A stretch of 64,000 nucleotides of DNA, taken from assembly GCA_003344405.1 (NCBI GenBank), contig NOWV01000049.1:1-64000 (forward strand), read 5' to 3'. Of this stretch, positions 22,194-35,271 are shown piece after piece. Position numbers and translations under genes: made by a program. A model generated the notes under the pieces. The model had not been told where the DNA came from and did not search any database. It saw nothing but the letters and a program-made list of their open reading frames with translations. The DNA comes from Trichoplax sp. H2 (Eukaryota; Placozoa; Uniplacotomia; Trichoplacea). Each line of letters starts with the position of its first letter. Positions within the stretch are counted from its first letter, which is position 1.

Positions 22194-25100
22194 CTAGCTT
22201 GAATCAACCCTTTTTATAATGTATAATACTCCTTTCCAATCTATTGTAACCAAAATTCGAAAATCATGAGTCCATAATAGCCTTTCACAGTCACTATATA
22301 AATAAAATTGTTGGACCATCGTATTTTCTTCCAGGCTATACCAGTTTATCTTATCATTAACTGTTACAAAATATGGCTGATTACCATTTTCGTCTAGCCA
22401 ATAACCTGATAGAAAATAACTTGCTAATATCTCTCTATTATCAAGGCTATCAAATTGTTTTATTATCACAGCCAAAGAGATATTCCAAACCTAATGAAAT
22501 TAAGTCAATGAATGACAATCAATATTGCACTATGTACAACGTAAATTGAACATAATCTCTAGCCATTAAAATACATGTTTATAACTCAATACATGATTCG
22601 ATTTCTACATATCTATATTTCAAGTGAAAATAGCTATTAGGAAATGTCAAATGGGTTAAAATGGCATTTTTGCAGATAGCAGTTGTAGTAAAATATCGCA
22701 AACTAGAATAGTCATAATAACAGAATAAGATAACCTACCTTAATAATTCCAGTATCACTTCCAGTTAGTAATAATTTGGCATCCGATGAGAAGTCACAAC
22801 TCATGACGCTATAGCCATGTTGTAAACATTGGTACAACCGTAAACTTGGGTTATACCATATCTGAAAATTATAGTCAAGTTAAGCACTAGTTAAAATAGG
22901 CTCGAAATGATTTAATGAAGCAACAAGGATTGCAAAGTAACGATAATTGATCTATATCTAATGTTATACAGTTATTAATTTAATGTAGGATATCTGTCGC
23001 TATGAGCGATCTAATAATAACGTAGTGTGCTAATTTATCTATGCAGTACTTCAAACTGAAGTGGGCAGGGTAGAAAAATGTATATAATATGAATATATGT
23101 CTAAAGATGTTATATTGAGCTACATAGTCAGTTAATAGCATGTAGATTTATACTACATTTACTAAATTTAAACTTTAGTAATGAATCTGTAACTAATTTA
23201 ATGAATATCAACTAGTATATAAAGAGATACGAGAGATAAATTTTAAGTTAATTATTCAAAATTGGCTTAAAATTTACGTTTGATTGTGTTCCCTGATCTT
23301 ATCCCATGCATAATCGTAAGTTTTAGTATTCTCAATGTAGGTGATGTTTAAATAGCAATAGCACACTTTATTGATTTTTTAATAATATCAGGAGGAATCC
23401 TTCTATGCAATAGCATTACTAATGCATATGCAGTAATAGCTTCTGCTCATCTAATAATAAAGACAAGGAGTTCTCGGTAACCAACTGAAGGAAATTGACG
23501 AATATAAATGCCGACCTAAGCTGTATATTTAATTTAATAGTACTTTATTCAACCGTATACCTTAACAAGGCAATCATGGGATGCTGTAGCAATGAATGAT
23601 TCATCTTTAGCAATACAGCAAGACCAAATAACGCCTTGATGACCTTGAATCTCAAGTATCATTTCTCCAGTTCGCGGATGCCAAGTCTTGAAGTAAAAAT
23701 CCAACAAGGAAGTAAAGTGTTTATAAGAGCAGTATGCAGATATCAGTTTTGTATCAAAGAAATACAATCCATAATATGGCATAATATTACTGATAGCAGC
23801 TTTTGCATAAAAAGCTAAGTAACATGTTGATTTACCTTAATATAACCATCGTAACTGGCTGATAGAATTCTTTCATCGTGATTTATGAAATTACAAAACG
23901 AAATTTTATCCATATGGCCATACAGTTGTGCAAGTAACTGACCATTCTTCGTATCTAGAATCTAATTTGGAGACAGATATTAGACAAATCGAAGATGTGA
24001 ATTGAAGCCTGTCATACTGTTGATTCAGTAAAGAATTATAAATAGAACTGTCTCTAAATCCATAAAAGAGGTATGAATAAAGTATATCGCCTCAAATTTC
24101 TATCACGCCTGCGATTCATCGAAGCTTTGAAATAAGAAATATGTTGATTTAAATGTTGACTGATATTAAATCTTAATAATATATATAATATCGGTAATAC
24201 AATAAAACCTAACATTTTTATAAAGTAATCCTAATGCACACTGAAATAATGATCAGCCTAATAATCCTAGAATGAACAACACATTAATTTCACTACATCT
24301 AGTAGTGAATCATATTTTCGATAAGTGCATATTCAAGAGAGCTAACACTATCAGACTATGATTGAATGGATGTATGCAATACGAATTGATACGATTTGGA
24401 ACTTTCCTAACTTGCATTCAATTTATATTTCATATATTGTGATCTGAGCAGATAGTCTTTGTTTTAACTTAATCCTATCATGGTGCAACCTATGCAAGTA
24501 ACATAATTTGGATAGAACTAACATAGATTGGGCATTGCGTTATTATTCCGTATAGAGCAATCATCATGGTATCCTCTTTGCTGAATAAAAATTGTCGAAT
24601 TTCATCTTCATAGTGTTGCACTGACCAGATGATGACATTCAAGTTGCTCGTCGGTAGATACTGATTATGATCATTGGAAGAAAGATTTAGAACAGTATTC
24701 GACGCCAAATCATCGTTAGTATATACTACTGTAGCGGTTGCAAATAACTTAAGTAATACGTTATAAAAAGCTAAGTCTATTTTTTTAAAGGTAGCTAGAT
24801 TCTAAATTACGTAGCTTTAATAGCTCTGTATAGATTAGTTAATTTTAAAATAATTTCAAGCCATCTTCTGCTGAAGTAATATAACAGTAGAAATGTTAAT
24901 ATGCTAATCAAGCCGCTTTACTATAATTTGGCCATTACTGCATCCAATAGCAATCCATCGGCAATCCCTAGACAATTTACAACACGTTACAGAGCCAGTT
25001 TCAATTTTAATTCGTTTTTTTAGAGTAGCTTTTAAACCATAGTAAACCTAAGATATGAAAAACACAAAAGGTGATATTTTATGTTGTCGGTTGTCCATAT

Positions 25101-28100
25101 GGATAATTAAGAGCTCTCAAATACGACTATAATTAATTAGTAATGATATTTTGTCGAAAAGAAAATGAGTATACCAGTAAATTGTTTTCTTTATCCATGA
25201 CATAGAGGAGAGGATTATTATTATCCTCGAATTGACAATCGTAGATTGGTTTTAATGAGGGATTAACCACGGATGGGATGTTGAAGAAATCCCAAACTTT
25301 GAGAGTTTCATCATCTGAACCTGTGACAACTTTACTACCATCGCGAGAGAAAGCTACAGAATTGACGTGATCACAATGTCCAAAGCAAGTTGTAACGAGT
25401 TTGGATTGCTGCAAATCCCATATCTAGAATATGAATGAGGTGAGAAATGTTAGCGTAGACATAAATACATCTAGTAATAGCTAATGCGCGACATTTTCGA
25501 AAAGGGTTTAAATAATTATATAAACTATCTTGTGCTTGATCTTGATTTGTAAACTACTTATTACAGAGACTGCTTAAGCGGTATTATGCTGTGCTCTGCT
25601 GCTTAAGATAAGATAGATAAGAAAGTAGATAAGACGAATTAAAGTTAATTGAATAGATAAGAAAATTCTCTGCGTGCTAATTGTATTTTATAGCTACAGA
25701 ACCGAATGTTTCTCTATTAGATTTTCAATCTTTGGTTTGTTTCTAATTCATGAATATCTCAATAAGCATCTCTTAGTTTTTCTAGGATCTACAGAGTAAG
25801 ATGAATTAATCCATGAACTACTAAAATTTTTATCGTTATCTATGATGAATCAAATTATGAGTGTATTGTATATGCAGAAAGACTTCTTCCTTTGGTCTGT
25901 TATGTCGACATTTTGCTAAATTATACTAGCCTTCTGGGTTTGTATTAGATAGGCAAGCCTAAAATAGGCTTTATCATTAAGAGTGATAATGTAACTCTAA
26001 CTCAAGCGGATCGCTTGGGCATCTTTGTGGATATATCTAATAACCCTTTAACTCAGCTACCGTTTAATATGGCTCTTGCTACTCATTTTAAATAAAACAT
26101 ACAAATATATATACAACCTTACGTGACAAAAATCTTTCTCCAGCTAAAATAGCCTATCAATGTTGCCTTACCTGCACATCATTTGCTATGCAAGCGGCAC
26201 AATATCGATCTTGTGATATTTCTAACGAATTGACCAACTCTGACATTGGGATCTTTTTATGCACCGTTCCGTCTTCAACTTTTATGATATAAAGATAACT
26301 CAAACAGGAACATAATATCTGACTATCATCACGTAGGAAATGACATGAAAGTGGACCCCACAATGGCATTTCGGATTGATAAATGATTGATTGATTTACA
26401 GAGTAGGTTATTAGATCCCATACCTGACGGAAAATGTCGTGTTTGAAAGTACTCCTGTTAGTATATTTCTGCGAAAACTGAATTGGTGATACTTTTTTCG
26501 AAGGCTAAAGTACGTAATTAGTGAAGGCGCAATGATGCTAAAAAATTATTTTGGTATTAGGAAACTACCTTTACATATCCATCTTCGCCACATGAGACCA
26601 AAAGGCTTCCTGAAGATGAGAAACGACAGTGTTTAATTTTTCCATTATGCCCGTGCATGGTGGCTAGATGATGGCCAGTTTTAGCTAACCAAATCTGTAA
26701 AGGATTATTAAAAGAGTCAGAAAGAAAGTTAGGGTTATTACTGTAATTAATGTCGACCTTTGCCGCTTTATCCCTTTAAGTAGTATTATAAGAAATATTT
26801 CTAATGTAATGAAAATAAATACAATGGATTACCATGATAAATGTTGAGCATGAAGCTATCTTTTGGCCAATACAGTCTATATGACACCAATAAACCGGTT
26901 CATGATGGTCTATATAATTTATGCTTACTGATTGAGAATGAATATCCCAAATCTTATAAAAGAAGACATGAAATTAGCCGTTTAATAAAGCGACCAATGG
27001 CATCAAAAGGTAAGTTAATCATGGCAGTGTGCCTCGATAAAGTTTTTGAATTCACAAGTTACAAAATTTTATGCGCTAGCAAGTATTCGTCGCAGTTCAC
27101 TGCATAGAATAAATAATCTAAGCTACTCTAGCTGTATTAACCAGGAACGAAGTAGATAGACTTAAATCTTTACTGGCATTATTGCATTAGAATATCTAGA
27201 ACATGTTCTATATGCCATGACAGACTTTTATGTAATACTAGTAGACATGGAGGGGAAATGTATTAATGCGATGATTGATATCGTCATTTTTAAAGCTTCA
27301 ATACTGGGAATTTATGGCAAGTTTTATGTTATTAGTTTATATATTTTAATTATTACATGGTATGAGTAATCTAAGCTACTTAAGTAGCACTAAAAGGAAT
27401 AAAACAGATAGGCATACCGTTTTTACTAGCACTTGTACATCAGAATATCTAAAATATGTTATGTATACCCTGATAACCTTTTATGTTATATTGGTAATCA
27501 ACGGTATGGAAATGTATTAATCCAATGATTGATATTATCACCTTCAAGGTTAAATATCGGGATATTGTTACAAATTTTATGTTGCTAATCAGTATCTGTT
27601 GCATTCATTGTATTGTGTGAATAAATTTAAGCTATTAGAATGCAATAAGAGCAAATTACTTTTATCTAAGATTCTTATTATGACTTTTGTAGCATATCGA
27701 GAATACATGACTTATTTAGTCCTAATAATTGCGGTGGATGTTATTTAATCTTGCTATCAAAGCTGTATTATAGGAATGGAATGATTTTGTTTATGATGCT
27801 AGGAACGAGCTAGCATATAGGTTAACTATTGCGGTATATCTATATTTTCAACTCCTGTACATAAGTTTTAGCTATAGTATATCTCGTAAAAATTTCTAGA
27901 TATAAACTATGATATACCGATAAATACTGTACGGTATTTGAAAAGGTCTTCCAACTTGATTTTTTAGAAATAATGAATGTATTGAATTAGATTATACTAA
28001 TTGCTAATAGCAGCTATATTGTAACCTTGACAGTTTCATCTAGTGAACTTGTTATAAGGCTATTTTCATCAGGCGATATTAGCATAGCAGTTATGCTATC

Positions 28101-31100
28101 AACATGACCATTTAAAGAGGCTTCCAAAGTTGCATTGTCGCAATTCCAAATCTATTAATTCAAGTTGAATTATGTTCGGCATTTAAAAAGTTATCAGGAT
28201 TCAAACTTGTACTAGATATTGGACTAATCATATATGTAACCTTTATATCACCATTGTCCAGACCAGCTAGAGCATACTGATCGTGGTTGGAAAAGTGGCA
28301 AGCTGTTATACTTTGGTTATGAGTCTTGACGGATAATTGCCACGCATTGAGTCGATAGTGATGCTGATTACTGCCAATAATTAGTATACAAATTTCATCT
28401 ATGAGATAACTACAGAACGTTCTTAACACCAAATCATAATTACCGACTATGAACAAATGTTCATCCAATATACTGTAAATGCGATGCAAATAATAACTAG
28501 TTAATGTCCTTCCGCTTCGCTGATAGAGATATCTTAGTTAACCTCCAAATTTTAATGTCATATTATTTAATAGATTAATATATATTTAGAGACAGTATAT
28601 ATATGATATGTATTCTTTATACGGCGATGAATCGAGTAATACTTTTGATGCGAAACTAGTTTAATAAAGTTGTGCTCGTACATTAAAGTATCTATAGCTA
28701 CTAGCTATAAATGCATTTCTAAAACTACAAATTTTACAAGAATCACATCGCTACGAGAATATAGTAAATGATCATATACCAGGCAGCTTTCTTAGCTAAG
28801 ATTATCTAATGAGTATGGTACAATATACGTTAAATAAATAGTTTAAGAGCTAGACTTATCTAAACTGATTGCAATGGTTGTGTTTAATGTCAAGGCCGAT
28901 CAATTTCCCCCTCCTTTAATTCTATTGAAAGAATGCAAAGTCTTTGTACTTACTTTTATGAACTGATTATGATCCTATACTCAAATTATATTATCGATCC
29001 AGGCTTGACATAATAAATACTAACCGATCCCTAACGCCTAATTATTTGGCTCATTCTGGCTCAATTGTTAAATAAAACAAATACTACTTACTATATTTCC
29101 TACTACTAAATGATCATTTCCTGGGAATAAACTATTCTTTAACTTTGATCCTCAATTACTTCATTGGTCTTGGTATATACTGACTAAATTTAAGATGAAT
29201 TTTTCTACCTCTAGATTTTAATTTCTAAGTAATAGCGAGCTAGAAACATGAGGCATCAGTAAAAATTTCTCTAACCGAAGCAGTTTCATTCTCTTTTCTG
29301 AATTGGCCATAAAGTTATCAAGTGTGAACGTTATCAAATTGTTTTATACCCATATTTGTAAATTGGATATTAAACGATTGAACAGATTTACGTAAGTCTT
29401 TCCACTGGATTTAGCTTATTATTCTAAGTCTATATTTCTAATTATCTATCTATTATAACTTTTAATTGATGAATTTTTCCAAAAAAATCTTACTATTTTA
29501 AATAACTTACCACCATTGGAACTGTACTGGATGTTCATTTTGCCGTTGAGCGATCTGAAGAGCTTCATCGACTATTGATGGTTGCTGACATCGATTTAGT
29601 ATTAATTGGATTATATCTAAGTGCTTATTACCGGTAATAATATCGGTATTCTCTTTTATTAAGTCATAATATTGCTGGATTTGATACCACTCCTACAAAT
29701 CATAAATAATTATTCCTAAGGAAAATGCTCTAAGTAGATCGTGATTAATAATACATTTATTACAGTTAGAAAAGCTAAGTATCTCATAGATCATTTTCTC
29801 GAAAAAGGTAGTTCATTTATCTACATATGATACACTATTTAATTTCTATAGACTTTATTAGTAACATAGATAGAAAAGAATACCGAAGAGATCGTTCTAT
29901 AGAATAATAAAGATTATTTAAAGAAGAAGTTAGATATTTCATACATCGTTTTGACGAATAAAAGTAATTCATCTTGTAAAGGATACTCTATTCAGTATCT
30001 ATACTAGTCATTATTATCCATGGGTAGATATGGATACCGAAGAGATCATTTCATAAGATGGTAAAGATTATCTAAGAAAGAGACCAGATATCTCATAGAT
30101 TATTTTATACAAGAAGGTAATGCATCTTGCTAAACTAGTTATTTCCAAGGAATAAAACTCATTGCGCTAAGTAGATATTACATCTAACACAATCTTTACT
30201 AATAGACTATTTCTATTGATCAAAATAGATATCAAGTAGATATTTTGAAAGAATATTATTATATTCTGAAGTCAGAATCTCCATTCAATAGTAAACCTTT
30301 AATATGGTATTATCCATTGATAGGAATAAATATCAACAGATAAATTCGTAAATTTGATTAATTTTGCGAGGTACGATAATCAATTTAGTGTAAATTATTA
30401 AAACCAATCCAATAAAATAGGAACAGGAATCAATCGATTATTTTATAAAATAATTCAATTTGTCTCACCTTATCTTTGAATGTCTTTTGCACTAGCATGT
30501 AATCGTTTAATAAATTAGATAATTTATTGTGATCAAGTTTTGATTGGAGCCATAATGGATCAGTTAGTAGCTGACAAACGATATCCAATCTCTTGGCATG
30601 GATTAAATGATGAACAAGATGTGCATAAATATAGCCATCATCATCAAGTAGATGCCACTGGTTGTTGCATAACTCACAGTATCGGTCAATCAATCGATTA
30701 TGTATAGCGGACAAGTTAGGGTGGGTTTCTTTCAAGTAGAACATTAACAAATTGTGAATAATATAGCTAGAGTAGAGAATAAATGAAGAATAAAGTGAAG
30801 TTTAGATATGTTATAGTATTATGCCGTATTATCATATATACGAGCAACTATGCAATAACTGCACGGAGCATATCGTTTTAAATTAGTAATCATGACGGTT
30901 AGAATGATGATAAGATTTAAATCAATTCTTGTTTGAGTAATATAAACCTTTTATGATTATCATCGCGTTTAAATGTTAAAGCCAACGATTTTGCTACAAA
31001 TTCTTCCATTTTATCTTCCACTAACTCAATATCTTGATTCCATAATAGATTTAAGACACGACTTGGAATATGAATATCGTTTTCAAACACAGCCAAATCA

Positions 31101-34100
31101 TAGTAATATGATTGTAGATCAGCATCCAAGCTATCGATACTGATTCGAATAGCCTCTTCTAATTGATGGCTATGATGAATAGATTGATAGATTAGACGGA
31201 GATGATTTGGAGTTGAATTTGTTAATAGTGAAATATAGTAGTCCCAGCGATGAGGGTTCTTTGAAAGCAACGATGCGAAAATAGATATAGCCAAGGGTAA
31301 GCCTTTGCATTTAGAAATTAAACTATTAGCCTGAGATGGCAGTTCTATAGAAGGAATTCCAGTCCAAGAAGAAAGAACGGCTTTGGCTTCTGCGATATGA
31401 AAGCCTGGCTATCCGTTGTTGTTTAAAATATGCCGCCAGCAATATGAACATGAGAATAAGCTACCATTAATTATCAATTATGTGCACTTTTCATGACTAC
31501 ATATCAACATTTTTCATGACTATTAACAACGTATGTTTTTTTAATGATCAGATGGCGAAATCGAAATTATAGTTTGGAATAATTTGATAGAAATCCAGAA
31601 AAGCTCTTGCTTTATATAAATTAGCTTATAGTTATCATCCTGTTAGATGCTGAGCGCCGATATTTATTCCAAATAGGACATGCAGTATAACGACGTTTCT
31701 AGTTTAGAAATGAATTTTTAATATAAGTCGTATCCAGCATGAAATACTGTTGACATGGACTATGATTGCATGCCAAAGTATGGTCAAAGTATAGCTTATT
31801 CGTATGAACAAAAGTCTGTATGTTCATTAAAAAATTTAAACAGGAACCGAAACTCTGATAGAGGTAACCTTATAGCAGTGAGCAAGAACTCCAACCAATC
31901 CTGGTGAGTTTTTAGAAGTGCAAGTGGTACTACTGGGTGTGTGCATTTATAAGTTAGCTCGAAAGCTCTCTAACTGCGATCGAGATATCTAAATGCGTGA
32001 ACATTTTCCAAAATTTTACATGTACATGTTAAAAATTATTTGATAAGGTGATAACAATAGCTCAATCATACCTAGTATGTTTTTATAAGTATAAGTACAG
32101 TCGCTAGTTACCTACAGTATATTTGCGTAATAGCTGAAAACTCAAATTGCAATAAAGTCATTCAGCAATGAATAAGAGTGATGTCTCATGCAATGTTTAC
32201 TACATTTTTGTAGGTATGTATTACAATACTATATGCACTTGGCAATAAGCAGGAAGATTCTAACTACTATACGCGTATAAGGACTTATAATAATAAATGA
32301 GAAATAACGATATATATGGCATCTACTACATTGTAGTAAGTATAGGTAGAATTGTTCGATTAATCTTGGCGTATTGACTTGCAAAGGTGGTTGCTAATCG
32401 CAGAATGTCATATATGATAGTAAACAAACAACCAGTATCAACTTTATATTTATTGATAATACTATTCAAGCTATCAATTAAATTGAATTCTTACCTCAAT
32501 CTGTAGTATGTTGCAGGGAGAATTAATTCTCTTTGCAGTAGTACTATCTCGTGTTGTTGCTAAGGTACGGCATTTGAGATCTAGGTAACTGATTAATTTA
32601 CTGTCCCAAATATTATCCAAGATTAAGATCATTCTTGGATGCTGTTCATCTATCAATTAAAATGAAAACGAGGATCATTCTGCTTATGCCAAGTATATGT
32701 TAATTAATTATGTATCATAAGGCTATGCAAGGTGATGTGCCATTTCAATTTCAATTTGGTATAAAATTAAAGTAGTATCTATCCTTATAAAACAGTTTAA
32801 AGAAATTTGTAGCGTCCACTATAATTGCTTGAAAATTATTACCAGCTAAATAATTAAGACACTAATGATAATATTTTAATCTATGAGTAAATACTATACA
32901 ATGCTATAGAAAACGACCCATAATATAAATAATTTATATCTATGGGTTGATTTAGCCTACATATTAGACGACGAAGGTGATCTCGAACTCCATCTAAGGT
33001 ATTTGGCAGCCGTGATTGTTTGCAATCTAGCAGCATGCATAAATCTTGCAATCGTGCTAGTAGTTCGTTCGATGATAGCCGACCTAGGTATTAAATTGAT
33101 CATTAGATTTGGCTATATGCTGTGAACATAGACATCAAGGTATATCTCTATATCTCCGTCAATATATCAACATTCATGAAAATAACAGCATACTTTAATC
33201 CTTAAATTGTCCTAATAATCTTACGATATATAGCAATTAGATTAATATGGCATAGATCTGATCTCATGCTTATAATTAATTTTCGAGTATCACGCTATCG
33301 TTCTTCTATAATTGTTGCTTAATAATTATGAGCGAATTTAAATCTAGATGTAATTGTAAGTTTTTCTTTAAACTATTTCAATAATTTTGTGGTATCCTTA
33401 TAGCTATTAAAATAGATTAAGCTTTTTTAATTCCAATCTCTTACTTATTTATTATTTGTTTTTGATATTATACTGTTGGTATTTGTAATCTTTGCGTAAT
33501 AACAGCAATATGTGAGAGTTTAAGCAATGCAATTTTTAATCAATTTTGAGTCGCAAAATGGTAATAGAATCTAATCTTACCTCATTACTAGCAGCAAGGG
33601 TATATGAAATATGAAAATTAAATATGGCATTGGAAATACAAGATTATATCTGTGAAGAATTTTGATCTATTTATTACCAGTAATGGATTAAGATAAATAA
33701 GCGTGAACTAGATTGTTCTATTGTAGGTTTTAGAGCTACTGAAAATTCTTTACTAGCTATCACGGCTACTTAAGATTAAAAATCCAGCGTGATAATAAAA
33801 ATGTAGAAATCTTAGTTAATTAATAAAGCTAGAGCTATCAGAATTTAGTCTACTTTTTTTAGCAGATATTGACCTACTTGAAATCTAAAATCTAAAATGT
33901 CTATAGAAGTATTCTGCTGCCTGGTAGTTGCCCTACTTATCCAATTTGGTAGCGTAATAAACACGTAGAAATCTTAGCTAATCTTTAAACTTTAACCATC
34001 AGGATCTAGCTTAAGTATATATTATACGATACTAACTGAAATATAAAGTGCAATATGACTATGGAAGTACTATACTGCCCGAAGTTAGCCTATTCATCTA

Positions 34101-35271
34101 TTTTAGTAGTTTAACAAAAGTGCAGGAATCTTAGTTAATCTGTAAAGATTAAGCCATCAGGATCTAGCCTGTGTTTTTATGGATATTGAGCTAATTGAAA
34201 CTTAAAATTTAGTACAGCTATGGAAGTGTTATACTGCCTTGTAGCTAACCTATTTGTCTAATTTATTAGTATAAGCCATAGCACTTATCCATTTTACTTA
34301 TTATATCTATTTGAAACTTCAATCTGACATGACAGTAAATAAATATAGAGAAATACGTTTGGAATAATTTTAGCCTACTATTAAGTAATACGATTTCAAG
34401 GTTGATCAAACTAATCATTTTATATTTATTAGAGCCGTCAGAGTCAATCATATTTACTATTACGGCATAGTTATTGCTTATCATTTTTGATACTGCAAAA
34501 TCTTTGAAAATTAATACTATTTCTGTGCAACGATTGAAATTTTAAATTCATCATGACATAGCTTAGGATTGGCTTAAAATAATTCTATAAACAATTTTAC
34601 CTAATGTTAGCCAGGTTATACCACCAGGAAAGACTTGCTCTATTAGCTGGTCTTCTCTTACAATTCGGCTAGCCAAAACAGTTTTCCCACACCCTGCCAT
34701 GCCAACAAGAATAACCCAACCACATTGATCTCTTAATTGGTTTAATTGAGCTCTAATTTGATCTTGCATAGCAATTCGTTGAACAAAGTGAGACGGTAAA
34801 TCAGGTACACCTCCATGAACTACCAGCTCTTCTATTCAATATAGAATATCGAAGGATTAATCGTGTTTATCCTGTCTACCTTCCAGTAGACAGTGACATT
34901 TAATTTGCAGAGTAGAAAAGAATCTTCTCTATACGTTTACCTTTATCATTTCTCGGCATAGATTGAGTGATTGCTGTTGATAGCCCAGAATCGGCATGAG
35001 ATTGGGAAAATATTCCAGCCAGATGAGGAGTTGTTTGATTGAGGGCATGGCGAAATTGTTCAAATCCATAACTATCGCTATTACTGATGTTATTTAATAT
35101 TAAATTGTTCTTATCCCAATTAGTCGTTTGCCCTCGCATCTTTTGATGTTTCTCTGAAGTCAAGACCCCTCGTGAATATAAAATATCACCCACTCTATCC
35201 GCATTCATATCCGTTTTAATTTCTTTCCAATATTTTCGCAATAAGTAGCGATCATTTTCATTGCTTGACAT
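22194..35271 (-). CDS. APAF1: Apaf-1: CARD / NB-ARC / WD40 apoptosome scaffold, 18 exons
   Basis: Exons, 5' to 3': 34941-35271, 34601-34831, 32961-33083, 32495-32649, 30948-31408, 30469-30766, 29511-29692, 28241-28370, 28026-28151, 26569-26694, 26172-26423, 25175-25423, 24922-25047, 24523-24660, 23836-23961, 23561-23686, 22739-22861, 22194-22490. All junctions are GT-AG, the phases agree, and the sum is 3600 bases (1199 residues; human has 1248). CARD at 1-90 is six-helix-like and ends DSYGFEQF...PHLAGIF. NB-ARC: Walker A GMAGCGKT (154-161, Lys160), Walker B LILDNIWD (Asp240), sensor-1 TTRD (Arg262), CKGLPLA (Pro318) and winged-helix YIIHNL (His438). A helical linker runs 450-593 and WD40 blades 594-1199. 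Apaf-1 oligomerises on dATP and recruits a caspase through its CARD. In vertebrates the WD propellers bind cytochrome c; that is not shown here. The exon 5 acceptor (31409) has a weak pyrimidine tract; exon 14's acceptor was chosen by phase. Confidence 0.93.
26841..27107 (+). other. Open frame nested antisense in an Apaf-1 intron, unresolved
   Basis: An 88-codon plus-strand frame in Apaf-1 intron 9 (26695-28025). Its composition looks more protein-like than other chance frames (a charged KSYKRRHEISRLIKR stretch), and an AAAAGGTAAGT site near 27005-27015 would be a very good donor. No family is recognised and no matching acceptor or downstream exon was found. It could be a relic exon or chance. 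It is the only part of this intron with any coding character. Confidence 0.2.
27110..27640. repeat. Intronic ~285-bp tandem duplication (Apaf-1 intron 9)
   Basis: A block with gaatatctagaacatgttct, then atatgccatgacagactttt, then ggaaatgtattaatgcgatg, then attgatatcgtcatttt occurs near 27190-27310. It recurs diverged near 27450-27560 in the same order. Confidence 0.7.
29690..30215. repeat. Intronic ~120-130 bp tandem repeats (Apaf-1 intron 6)
   Basis: A core of the form agatatctcatagatcatttt, then c(a/g)a(a/g)aaggtaattcatct, recurs near 29770, 29930 and 30085. The words ggaa(a)atgctctaagtagat and gaccgaagagatc...ataga lie between the copies. It fills most of the intron between Apaf-1 exons 6 and 7 (29693-30468). 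Confidence 0.65.
33720..34265. repeat. Intronic ~130-180 bp tandem repeats (Apaf-1 intron 2)
   Basis: The ordered words aatcttagttaat, ccatcaggatctagc, tatggaagt...atactgcc and tagc(c/t)(t/a)a recur in three diverged copies at about 33805-33950, 33985-34105 and 34130-34260. This is the largest Apaf-1 intron (33084-34600), and the array explains much of its length. The 72-codon frame at 34266-34484 just downstream is chance. Confidence 0.65.

Noticed and set aside
24661-24725. Longer Apaf-1 exon 14 beginning near 24725
   Set aside because: Both AG sites there need a phase-1 donor, whereas exon 13 ends in phase 0; the acceptor at 24661 keeps the frame and aligns with the WD blade.
32650-32656. 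Start of Apaf-1 exon 4 at the in-frame MID
   Set aside because: Those bases belong to the intron; the acceptor AG at 32650-32651 and the phase-1 join from exon 3 give Tyr-Glu-Gln-His-Pro instead.
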